Assembly: GCA_018263655.1 (NCBI GenBank)
Contig: JAANWY010000051.1
Location: 1 to 12,366, forward strand
Source of the DNA: Anaerolineales bacterium
Lineage (GTDB): Bacteria; Chloroflexota; Anaerolineae; Epilineales; JAANWY01
DNA length: 12,366 nucleotides
Direction: 5' to 3'
Positions within the stretch are counted from its first letter, which is position 1. The number at the start of each line of letters is the position of its first letter. Position numbers and translations under genes: made by a program. The notes beneath the pieces were generated by a model, which worked only from the letters and a program-made list of their open reading frames with translations, was not told the DNA's origin and ran no database searches. This document shows, piece after piece, positions 6,735 to 12,366 of this stretch.

Positions 6735-7517
6735 TCACGTTTCGCTGGTTGACAGCTTATATCCAACCCCTCGCACAGTGTGAATGTATTGCGGGTTGGA
6801 TGGGTCAGGCTCCAGTTTCTGGCGCAAGGTGTGAATATGATATTTGATGAGTTCGCGCGCTTCCCACGCTTCGGCCTCGTACCCCTGGACTTCGCGTACC
6901 AGTTCCTGGTGGCCGATTGCACGCTCCGAATTGTGCATCATGTAACTCAAAAGATCGAACTCGGTTGGTGTCAGGTCAAGCGTTTCGCTCCCTCGCTTTG
7001 CCTCGTGGCGCAGTGGGTTAACGGTAAGCGTTCCGACACGCAGTGTCGACGATGGTTCTGGGGACGGCGGGCTGAGCCCGCGGTCGAGTTGAGTCAGACC
7101 CTCGCGCAGTTGGTCGAGCAGCTCATCTCGCCGGCGCTCCCGCTGGCGTTGGTCCAGGGCTCGAGATACACTATTCTTGATTGTCCCAGCACTGCTGGGC
7201 TTCATCAGGTAGTCGTCAGCGCCCGAACGCACAGCGGCAATGGCTGAGTCGATGCTCGCATAGCCTGTGAGCAGAATTACGGCGACGTGGGACCAACGTT
7301 CCTTGATTTCCCGCATGACGTCTACACCGCTGATGCCCGACATGCGGATATCCAACAGCGCGAGGTCAACATCGTGATTTTCAAGGTAGTTCAGCGCCGC
7401 TTCGCCGCTCTCAACTGCCTCCACAGAATAGCCGGCCCCCTCCAGTACGGTCACCAGACCGGTCCGGATGGCCGGCTCATCGTCGACAACGAGGATTCTG
7501 GTTTGTTGGACAGGCAT
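6735..7517 (-). CDS. OmpR/PhoB-type response regulator
   Basis: DNA-binding response regulator of 260 residues. The receiver domain (about 6-120) has the acidic pocket D12/D13, phosphoacceptor D56 (LALLDIRM), switch T84 and Y103, and K106 in LMKP. The usual Pro after DxxM is Ser (DIRMSG). After a charged linker (about 122-155) comes a winged-helix domain (about 160-256) with LTPTEFDLLSYM, a KYHIHTLRQKL recognition-helix region and a TVRGVGYKL wing. It belongs to the same minus-strand block as the histidine kinase at 3586-5037 and is its likely but unproven partner, with the two beta-repeat genes between them. A near-consensus promoter lies about 60 nt upstream of the ATG. The ribosome-binding site is weak (GAAAG). 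Confidence 0.94.
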   Translation of the reverse strand: MPVQQTRILVVDDEPAIRTGLVTVLEGAGYSVEAVESGEAALNYLENHDVDLALLDIRMSGISGVDVMREIKERWSHVAVILLTGYASIDSAIAAVRSGADDYLMKPSSAGTIKNSVSRALDQRQRERRRDELLDQLREGLTQLDRGLSPPSPEPSSTLRVGTLTVNPLRHEAKRGSETLDLTPTEFDLLSYMMHNSERAIGHQELVREVQGYEAEAWEARELIKYHIHTLRQKLEPDPSNPQYIHTVRGVGYKLSTSET

Positions 7518-7583
7518 CTTTCGTCGTCAGAGTTTCGAATCGCATCACTAACAGCTCGTCGGACAACGTCGAACAACAACTGT

Positions 7584-7613
7584 ATTATATCACGCTTCAA
7601 CGCAGTTTGTCAA
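7584..7613 (-). promoter_or_regulatory. Consensus sigma70-type promoter of the response regulator gene
   Basis: On the minus strand a perfect TTGACA (7608-7613) and a perfect TATAAT (7584-7589) are separated by 18 nt. Transcription should start near 7577 and give a ~60-nt leader to the ATG at 7517. The -35 lies 17 bp inside the edge of the family B element. Confidence 0.75.
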
Positions 7614-7630
7614 CGATTTGTAACTACTTC

Positions 7631-7778
7631 GACATTGTTAGATTGAACATGTGTTCGGCAAGAAACCAGGTTTTTCTTCGCAATGGATCGTATTCTCGCC
7701 AACGGAAGTGACTGGAATGAGCACTTCTCCGTGCTGCCGGACGCAAAAACCTGGTTTCTGATCGAATTTAACAATGTC
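7631..7778. mobile_element. MITE-like inverted-repeat element, family B
   Basis: The ends GACATTGTTAGATT (7631-7644) and AATTTAACAATGTC (7765-7778) are inverted with one mismatch. Inside, AGAAACCAGGTTTTT (7661-7675) is perfectly inverted at 7745-7759. The 148-bp unit has no coding potential. Its outermost four bases TGTC form part of the target duplication of the next element, so it was there first. Confidence 0.72.
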
Positions 7779-7782
7779 AAGC

Positions 7783-7915
7783 GTAACTGTTCAGGTAGTG
7801 GGGACCCTTGCGAAGGTTTGCCAATCGCTTTCGGGTTGAGGTGTCCCTCGCCAGTCGAAAATCGGCCTCTTGCCAAGGTTCTTCCTAACCTTCGCAAGGG
7901 TAGCTGAACGCTTAC
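7783..7915. mobile_element. MITE-like inverted-repeat element, family A (IS66-type ends), copy 2
   Basis: The ends GTAACTGTTCAG (7783-7794) and CTGAACGCTTAC (7904-7915) match those of the element at 65-270; the right-hand 12 bp are identical in both. Perfect 8-bp direct repeats TGTCAAGC flank it (7775-7782, 7916-7923). A perfect 15-bp inverted repeat ACCCTTGCGAAGGTT (7804-7818) / complement (7887-7901) lies inside. At 133 bp it differs in its interior from copy 1, so only the ends needed by the transposase are conserved. Confidence 0.85.
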
Positions 7916-7947
7916 TGTCAAGCTACTCAGGTGGTCGCCGCCCCCGG

Positions 7948-7976
7948 TTGCGTGCGTCTCGGGTTTTCTCTATAAT
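7948..7976 (+). promoter_or_regulatory. fmdB upstream promoter P1
   Basis: TTGCGT (7948-7953), a 17-nt spacer and a perfect TATAAT (7971-7976) on the plus strand. It reads towards fmdB through the structured repeat at 8027-8127. Confidence 0.6.
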
Positions 7977-7977
7977 T

Positions 7978-8014
7978 TTGACACGTCGGCTCAGACACTG
8001 TATGCTTGAGCCGA
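7978..8014 (+). promoter_or_regulatory. fmdB promoter P2 with an overlapping operator-like dyad
   Basis: A perfect TTGACA (7978-7983), a 17-nt spacer and TATGCT (8001-8006). The perfect 8-bp inverted repeat TCGGCTCA (7986-7993) / TGAGCCGA (8007-8014) brackets the -10, the position of many repressor sites. The predicted start of transcription lies near 8012, close to the repeat element. Confidence 0.6.
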
Positions 8015-8026
8015 TATAGGCCGAGG

Positions 8027-8127
8027 GTGTCTTCTCAATATATGAGGGGACATGTAGGACGATTTGGTAAATCGTTGGGTCGAAATACCATTTCGGCCTA
8101 CATAGCTCCGAAATATTGAGATAATAC
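8027..8127 (+). mobile_element. Family D structured repeat, copy 1, in the fmdB leader
   Basis: A 101-bp palindromic unit flanked by direct repeats GGCCGAGG (8019-8026, 8128-8135). The outer stem is CTCAATAT/ATATTGAG and the second stem ATGTAGG/CCTACAT. Enclosed are two hairpins with 3-nt loops: ACGATTT-ggt-AAATCGT (8059-8075) and GTCGAAAT-acc-ATTTCGGC (8079-8097). It should fold as a three-way junction. Two further copies lie at 12183-12366. Confidence 0.8.
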
Positions 8128-8134
8128 GGCCGAG

Positions 8135-8160
8135 GGAATGGGGATGGCCATCCTCATTCC
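8135..8160 (+). repeat. 26-bp palindrome in the fmdB leader
   Basis: GGAATGGGGATGG and CCATCCTCATTCC form a palindrome broken only by one G/T pair, centred on TGGCCA. It ends 43 bp before the fmdB start and could act as a protein-binding site or a leader hairpin. Confidence 0.55.
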
Positions 8161-8203
8161 TTCGCATTTCTCAACTGCGGTTGGACAGAGAGGACAATGA
8201 AAA

Positions 8204-8614
8204 ATGCCCATCTACGAGTACCATTGTACGGACTGCGGTCGCCAAACGAGCGTCTTTACCCGCAGTATAAGCGAGGAAGTGAAGCCAGTTTGCCGCGCCT
8301 GCGGCGGCGAAAATCTGAGCCGGCTCATTTCCCGCGTCGCCGTGGTTCGGTCCGAGGAGTCCCGGCTGGAATCTATGGCCGACCCCAGCAATTTCGCCGG
8401 CCTCGACGAGGATGATCCGCGTAGCCTCGGCAGCTTCATGCGCCAGATGAGCCAGGAAATGGGCGAGGACCTAGGTCCGGAATTCGACGAAGTCGTTGAT
8501 CGTCTGGAATCAGGCCAGAGCCCGGAGGACATCGAAGAATCAATGCCCGACCTCGGCGAGGGTATGGGGGAGGACTTCGGCGGCGATTTGCCGGCCGGCG
8601 ACCTCGACCTTTGA
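8204..8614 (+). CDS. FmdB-family zinc-ribbon protein
   Basis: A 136-residue protein of the FmdB/CxxC_CxxC zinc-ribbon family. It opens with MPIYEYHCTDCG, the typical family start, with C8/C11 and C30/C33 as predicted zinc ligands. The C-terminal two thirds are acidic and rich in Gly, Met and Asp, ending in DLDL. Members are small putative regulatory proteins; FmdB was named for a regulator of formamidase/amidase operons, but most homologues have no proven role, so function is unassigned here. The ATG at 8204 follows GAGAGG with 10-nt spacing; an ATG at 8196 is in another frame. It is alone on the plus strand, with two tandem promoters and a highly structured leader. Confidence 0.9.
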   Translation: MPIYEYHCTDCGRQTSVFTRSISEEVKPVCRACGGENLSRLISRVAVVRSEESRLESMADPSNFAGLDEDDPRSLGSFMRQMSQEMGEDLGPEFDEVVDRLESGQSPEDIEESMPDLGEGMGEDFGGDLPAGDLDL

Positions 8615-8801
8615 GCGCAAACCTCTTACCTTGATGTCGAGTTACCCAGGACAGGCAGGTTTTTCTCTGTGTGACTCTGTGTCACTACAGGCAATTTAAG
8701 ATAAGCGTTATGTGAGTGCGAGGCGGCGAAATCACGCCCTCGAACCCTTCGATGAACTCAGGACGTCGCAAGTTCGAGCGTCCTGGACGCTGCAACTTGT
8801 T
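8615..8801. other. Gene-free region between convergent fmdB and tmk: hairpins and repeat fragments
   Basis: No coding sequence is supported in 8615-8948. GTGAC-tctgt-GTCAC (8671-8685) is a small hairpin. CAAGTTCGAGCGTCC (8769-8783) pairs with GGACGCTGCAACTTG (8785-8799) with two mismatches, a strong hairpin without a U-tract. CCCTTCGATGAACTCAGGA (8745-8763) resembles a motif scattered through many genomes and recalls the one at 207-226. The edges TTAAGAT (8696-8702) and ATCTTAA (8928-8934) are inverted, so the region may be one degraded element. The 16-bp array lies at 8802-8896. Confidence 0.5.
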
Positions 8802-8896
8802 GCAGGCGATAGGCCACGCAGGCGATAGGCCACGCAGGCGATAGGCCACGCAGGCGATAGGCCACGCAGGCGATAGGCCACGCAGGCGATAGGCCA
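8802..8896. repeat. Six tandem copies of a 16-bp repeat
   Basis: GCAGGCGATAGGCCAC begins at 8802, 8818, 8834, 8850, 8866 and 8882; the copies are identical except that the last lacks its final base. There are no spacers, so it is not a CRISPR array. Identity between copies implies recent expansion. It lies between convergent genes, 52 bp past the tmk stop. Confidence 0.9.
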
Positions 8897-8948
8897 TCAT
8901 GTAGCAGAATGTTCGCCTACGCACCTCATCTTAAGATGTTTGGTGTAG

Positions 8949-9584
8949 CTAGGCTTCCCTTGATAGGAGCGCGTCTACACGCTCACGAATGTCCTGTTGT
9001 ATAACCTCGCGCGGGCGTGCCGCGTTGACGATCAGCCAACGCTCGGGCTCGGCTTCTGCCAGAGCGAGGTAGCCCTTCCGGGCCCGGTTGTGAAAGGCAA
9101 CAGCCTTTTGATCTAGCCGGTTCCAGGCACCGGTGTCTTCCTGGCCGGCCGCCCGTTTGCGTCGCAGCCCATCCTCTACTTCGATATCAAGATATACGGT
9201 CAGGTCAGGTTTCACCCCGCCGGTAGCGAAGCGGGTAATTGCGCGGAGCGGTTCCAGGTCCAGCCCGTGGCCGTAACCTTGATAAGCCAGGCTGGAATCG
9301 GCGAAGCGATCGCAGATAACGATGGCGCCCCGCTCCAGAGCCGGCCGCGCCAACTGCCCCACCAACTGGGCACGCGAGGCTGAGAAGAGCAGGATCTCCG
9401 CCTCGGGTAACATTTCTTGGTTTTCCGGGTCTAGCAGGATTTGCCGGATTTGGTCGCCGATGGTCGTGCCACCTGGCTCTCGGGTCAGCACGACATCGTA
9501 CCCCTGGTCTATCAGATAACCGAAAAGGGCCTGAATTTGCGTCGTTTTGCCGCTGCCCTCAGGCCCCTCGAACGTTATGAACAT
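8949..9584 (-). CDS. tmk: Thymidylate kinase (dTMP kinase)
   Basis: Cytosolic enzyme that phosphorylates dTMP to dTDP with ATP, an essential step towards dTTP. The 211 residues match the family length. The P-loop is GPEGSGKTTQ (7-16), TREPGGT (34-40) contacts the substrate, CDRFADSSLAYQG (91-103) is the DR-type motif, and RRKRAAGQED (141-150) with the following residues forms the lid region. The ATG at 9584 is used because homologues begin directly with (M)FITFEG; in-frame starts at 9614 (ATG, overlapping the upstream stop) and 9632 (GTG) are possible, and no candidate has a clear ribosome-binding site. It is the last gene of the GNAT/R3H-ATPase operon and begins 16 nt after the upstream stop, which suggests translational coupling. 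Confidence 0.95.
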   Translation of the reverse strand: MFITFEGPEGSGKTTQIQALFGYLIDQGYDVVLTREPGGTTIGDQIRQILLDPENQEMLPEAEILLFSASRAQLVGQLARPALERGAIVICDRFADSSLAYQGYGHGLDLEPLRAITRFATGGVKPDLTVYLDIEVEDGLRRKRAAGQEDTGAWNRLDQKAVAFHNRARKGYLALAEAEPERWLIVNAARPREVIQQDIRERVDALLSREA

Positions 9585-9600
9585 CTGATTTGGGTTGTTG

Positions 9601-11124
9601 CTACCGGCTGTCATTACGGTAGATGCGCACACGCCGCTGAGGCTCCTTGCCCCGGCTGTGGGAAATCAGATTCGCCTCGCGTGCAAGTTCGTGCTGCTGC
9701 CGTCGAACATATGAGTTCTGCGGCTTCAGCTCGATCATGTCGTGCCTCCCCTTCTTGATTTCGGCGATAGCTGTCTGTGCCTCGCGCATCGCTGCTTCGA
9801 ACGGGTCCTCCCTTGCCTGCAGTCCGAAAATGTCCAACAACGCTCCGTCCATCTGTCGGACTGTGTTGCTACGCAGTACATAAATCGGTATACTCATGCG
9901 CTCGGCCTCAGTAATCGCCCGTGGGCGTTTGCGGTAGTAGCTCTTCAGCGTCATGAGCGCGTCAGCGTCCCCCAATTCGTCCACGAGCACGGCGGGCAGT
10001 TCCAACCCCTTCGCCGCCTGCCGGAGCCGATTCTGGCTCACACCATACGGGAAGATGCGGACCGACTTCGGGGCCGGAAGCGCAGGCTCGCGGCGCTTCC
10101 GGTCCTTGGGCTCTTCCGCCGTCGGCTCCAGTACCGCTTCCTCGGTGCGGACCTCTCCGCTCTCGTCCCGGTACCGCAGCTCTGCTGGCTGCGGGCGGTC
10201 GCGCAGGATCGCATCGACGGCGGCAGCGACATCGTGATGAACGGCCAGGCGATCCCAGCCCTGGATCTCCATGACGACATCGAATGTCGGCGGCTGCTTG
10301 CGTTCCAGCACCAATTTCTGAGTACCGCGCCGGCGTGCCTCCTCATCGCTCAGCGTCACGGACTGGATACCGCCCACCAAGTCGGCCAACGTCGGGTTCA
10401 TCATCAGATTATCAAGCGTGTTACCATGGGCAGTGCCCACCAACTGAACGCCACGCTCAGCGATTGTGCGCGCCGCTTCAGCTTCGAGCTCGCGTCCGAT
10501 CTCGTCGATGACGATCACGTCGGGCATGTGGTTTTCGACGGCCTCGATCATGACCTCGTGCTGCAACGATGGGGTGGGCACCTGCATCCGGCGGGCGTGT
10601 CCAATGGACGGGTGTGGGATGTCGCCGTCGCCAGCGATCTCGTTGGACGTGTCGACGATGACGACCCGCTTCTTCTCCCCCAGGATACGGGCGACCTCGC
10701 GCAGAAGTGTTGTCTTACCGACGCCAGGCCGGCCCAAGAGCAGAATACTTTGGCCGGATTCCACAATATCGCGCACGATGTCGACGGTGCCGTAGACGGC
10801 TCGGCCGACGCGGCAGGTGAGTCCGACGATTCCGCTATCTCGGTTACGGATGGCCGAAATGCGGTGCAACGTCCGCGGGATGCCGGCCCGGTTGTCGCCT
10901 CCGAAGGCGCCGATCCGCTCGACCACATAGTCGATCTCTTCGGCCGTAACCTCCCTGTTGCTGAGGACGATGTCCTCGTCGAGGAAGCGGGCCTCGGGAT
11001 GCCGGCCCAGGTCCATCACAACTTCCAATAGGTCTTCTCGGTTGTTTTTCTCGCGCACTGCCGCGGTGATGTCGGGCGGTAGCACGTCTAGCAATACTTC
11101 AAGGTCGTCAGTAATCTCCTTCAT
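9601..11124 (-). CDS. R3H-domain AAA ATPase (SpoIIIAA/Ycf45-like)
   Basis: A 507-residue ATPase of the family related to SpoIIIAA and plastid Ycf45. After an N-terminal region (about 1-100) comes the ATPase domain with Walker A GRPGVGKTT (131-139), DTSNEIAGDGDIPH (158-171) and Walker B VIVIDEIG (203-210), then GTAHGNTLDNL (230-240), the pattern of secretion-type ATPases. A charged linker (about 330-345) leads to a C-terminal part ending in an R3H motif, RRQQH (474-478), expected to bind single-stranded nucleic acid. The role of these proteins outside sporulation is not established. Its ATG overlaps the stop of the upstream gene by 4 bp (ATGA) and it is followed closely by tmk, so the three are co-translated. 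A 429-codon open frame on the opposite strand (9742-11031) is an artefact of codon bias. Confidence 0.92.
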   Translation of the reverse strand: MKEITDDLEVLLDVLPPDITAAVREKNNREDLLEVVMDLGRHPEARFLDEDIVLSNREVTAEEIDYVVERIGAFGGDNRAGIPRTLHRISAIRNRDSGIVGLTCRVGRAVYGTVDIVRDIVESGQSILLLGRPGVGKTTLLREVARILGEKKRVVIVDTSNEIAGDGDIPHPSIGHARRMQVPTPSLQHEVMIEAVENHMPDVIVIDEIGRELEAEAARTIAERGVQLVGTAHGNTLDNLMMNPTLADLVGGIQSVTLSDEEARRRGTQKLVLERKQPPTFDVVMEIQGWDRLAVHHDVAAAVDAILRDRPQPAELRYRDESGEVRTEEAVLEPTAEEPKDRKRREPALPAPKSVRIFPYGVSQNRLRQAAKGLELPAVLVDELGDADALMTLKSYYRKRPRAITEAERMSIPIYVLRSNTVRQMDGALLDIFGLQAREDPFEAAMREAQTAIAEIKKGRHDMIELKPQNSYVRRQQHELAREANLISHSRGKEPQRRVRIYRNDSR

Positions 11125-12170
11125 TGAGTCTCTCGTAACGCCTCTGAGTGAACCGGTCGCGGTTTCTCTCGCCTACTTCTCGAGTTCATCCGGGTCGATG
11201 CGGTCGGTGCTGCCTCGACGCCTTCAACGCGGGGGAGCCTTTCGATCTCCTTCTGCCGGATCGGTACGGCCGTCTGGTTGACCAGCAAGAATCGAATCTG
11301 GTACTCTTGAAAGCCGGCGTTTTTCAACGCCCGCCTCAGGTCGGTCTCATAGGTACGCACCACGCAGTAAACGGGCCGCGGAGCGTATCGCGCCAGACGG
11401 GCGATTCCCGAGTCGATCAGCACCGGAGCATGCTCAATTTGATCCGGGTGCAATAGCAGATACATCCAGTGACCCTGTTCGCCGCTGAGTAACTGCACGG
11501 AGGCCACGATTTCGCTATCACGAATCCACACGTATCGCTCTTCGTGTTTGCCTTGCGTCCAATCGCTTGTAGCCGCTTGCCCGATTTCGCCTGGCAGGTG
11601 CTCGGCTTGCTGCACAAACCGGGGCGCCCCCGTGCAGTACAGGCGGTGGACGCCCCACGTATCCTTGCTCTCCCACGGCCGCAGCCGGACCGGACCGGCT
11701 GAAACGTCGTCAGGTTCGGGTTGTGGTAGCACAAAGACGTGTTCTTGGGTGTACACGCGGAATCCAACTTGGCGAAATACATCAACCTCAGCTTCAGCTT
11801 GAGCCGGCAGCTTCGCGAAGATGCGTTGCACACCTCGTTCGCCTTCGCCCTGGCACAGGGCTTCCAGAAGTTGTTGCCACACACGTGAGGCGCTACCATG
11901 CCGGCTCAGAGCGGGTGCCATGAACGTCAGGTAATTCTCGGTCGAGTTGCGCCCTTTCTGGGCTTGAACGAAGCCGGCCAAATCTCTGTCACGCACGACG
12001 TAGGTTGCAGCACCGTAGCTGTTGAGTGGGACTTGAGACAACACAGCATCCCACACTGGCCTCCGAGGGTGCAGCACGGTTGTCTCCAGGTCGAGGGAAA
12101 CGCCCTCCTCCTGGAGCGCTCGCACCAACAGGATATCGCGCATACCAAACGGCCAGACCAATGATTTCAC
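11121..12170 (-). CDS. GNAT-like N-acetyltransferase, probably two tandem domains
   Basis: A 349-residue protein with two GNAT-like halves: the first around residues 50-150 (YVVRDRDLAGFVQ ... FRQVGFRVYTQEHVFVL) and the second around 160-305 (VRLRPWESKDTWGVHRL ... IVASVQLL ... LKNAGFQEYQIRFLLV). The acetyl-CoA-binding R/QxxGxG/A loop is not obvious in either half, so enzymatic activity is uncertain. The last ~35 residues are basic and disordered-looking. The substrate is unknown. The start is GTG at 12168-12170 with GGAG just upstream; a TTG at 12159-12161, preceded by a good GAGGTGA, is a real alternative that would remove three residues. It opens an operon with the R3H ATPase (4-bp overlap) and tmk. 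Its leader contains the family D repeat ending 12 bp upstream of the GTG. Confidence 0.72.
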   Translation of the reverse strand: MKSLVWPFGMRDILLVRALQEEGVSLDLETTVLHPRRPVWDAVLSQVPLNSYGAATYVVRDRDLAGFVQAQKGRNSTENYLTFMAPALSRHGSASRVWQQLLEALCQGEGERGVQRIFAKLPAQAEAEVDVFRQVGFRVYTQEHVFVLPQPEPDDVSAGPVRLRPWESKDTWGVHRLYCTGAPRFVQQAEHLPGEIGQAATSDWTQGKHEERYVWIRDSEIVASVQLLSGEQGHWMYLLLHPDQIEHAPVLIDSGIARLARYAPRPVYCVVRTYETDLRRALKNAGFQEYQIRFLLVNQTAVPIRQKEIERLPRVEGVEAAPTASTRMNSRSRREKPRPVHSEALRETQ

Positions 12171-12182
12171 CTCACTCCATGC

Positions 12183-12282
12183 GTATCATCTCAATATTTC
12201 GGGGCTATGTAGGTCGAAATGGTATTTCGACCCGACGATTTACCAAATCGTCCTACATGTCCCCCATATATTGAGAAGATAC
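12183..12282 (-). mobile_element. Family D structured repeat, copy 2
   Basis: 100 bp with ends GTATC/GATAC. It is the reverse complement of the copy at 8027-8127 with five substitutions and one indel. The hairpins are GTCGAAAT-ggt-ATTTCGAC (12213-12231) and ACGATTT-acc-AAATCGT (12235-12251). Read on the minus strand it has the same orientation towards the GNAT-like gene as copy 1 has towards fmdB. No direct flanking repeat was found. Confidence 0.8.
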
Positions 12283-12290
12283 GTTTGGCG

Positions 12291-12366
12291 GTATCATCTC
12301 AATATTTCGGGGCTATGTAGGTCGAAATGGTATTTCGACCCGACGATTTACCAAATCGTCCTACAT
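12291..12366 (-). mobile_element. Family D structured repeat, copy 3, truncated by the window end
   Basis: The first 76 bp are identical to copy 2 and in the same orientation. It begins 108 bp after the start of copy 2, with an 8-bp spacer GTTTGGCG (12283-12290). The element runs off the window, so a longer array is possible. Confidence 0.8.

Noticed and set aside
8802..8896. Possible CRISPR array
   Set aside because: The units are contiguous with no spacers and only 16 bp long, and no cas gene is present.
8685..8924. 79-codon minus-strand frame encoding repeats such as RLRGLSPAWPIAC
   Set aside because: The repeats are only the translation of the 16-bp tandem array; no ribosome-binding site or family resemblance.
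9742..11031. 429-codon open frame on the plus strand
   Set aside because: It lies wholly antisense to the well-supported R3H ATPase gene and its translation shows no domain; GC-rich codon use opens such frames.

Overview
The window looks like a stretch of a GC-rich, free-living bacterial chromosome, most likely Chloroflexota (Anaerolineae-like). This rests on the gene set and order (GNAT-like protein, R3H/SpoIIIAA-type ATPase and thymidylate kinase in one operon, a short FmdB zinc-ribbon protein nearby) and on the many small palindromic elements between genes. No rRNA gene, tRNA, transposase gene or CRISPR array was seen. The taxonomic guess is inference.

Layout. 1-352: repeat-filled leader of folK, mostly one 206-bp inverted-repeat element. 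353-844 (+): folK. 863-7517 (all minus): polysaccharide deacetylase, a membrane-anchored HtrA-type protease with an anti-sigma-like zinc motif, a GAF-containing sensor histidine kinase, two tandem paralogous envelope proteins built of short beta repeats, and an OmpR-type response regulator. 7518-8203: a consensus promoter for the response regulator, then two nested MITE-like elements, two tandem promoters and a structured leader for fmdB. 8204-8614 (+): fmdB. 8615-8948: no gene; hairpins and a 16-bp tandem array. 8949-12170 (minus): a tight three-gene operon GNAT-like protein / R3H-AAA ATPase / tmk. 12171-12366: two tandem copies of a ~100-bp structured repeat, the second cut by the window edge.

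How the genes may work together. The minus-strand block 863-7517 reads as an envelope sensing and quality-control neighbourhood: histidine kinase and response regulator, surface-anchored repeat proteins, a periplasm-facing protease and a cell-wall or polysaccharide deacetylase. The intergenic distances (about 67-280 bp) suggest several transcripts rather than one.

Most unusual content is non-coding. At least four families of small palindromic elements are present. Family A (65-270, 7783-7915) has GTAA-starting ends and perfect 8-bp target duplications, as in IS66-type elements. Family B (7631-7778) was apparently there before a family A copy inserted at its edge. Family C (1989-2145) appears to supply the stop codon and last 12 residues of the HtrA gene and an outward-facing -35 box for the deacetylase gene. 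Family D (8027-8127, 12183-12282, 12291-12366) folds as a three-way junction with two triloop hairpins whose loops are complementary, and sits in the 5' leader of two unrelated genes in the same orientation relative to each.
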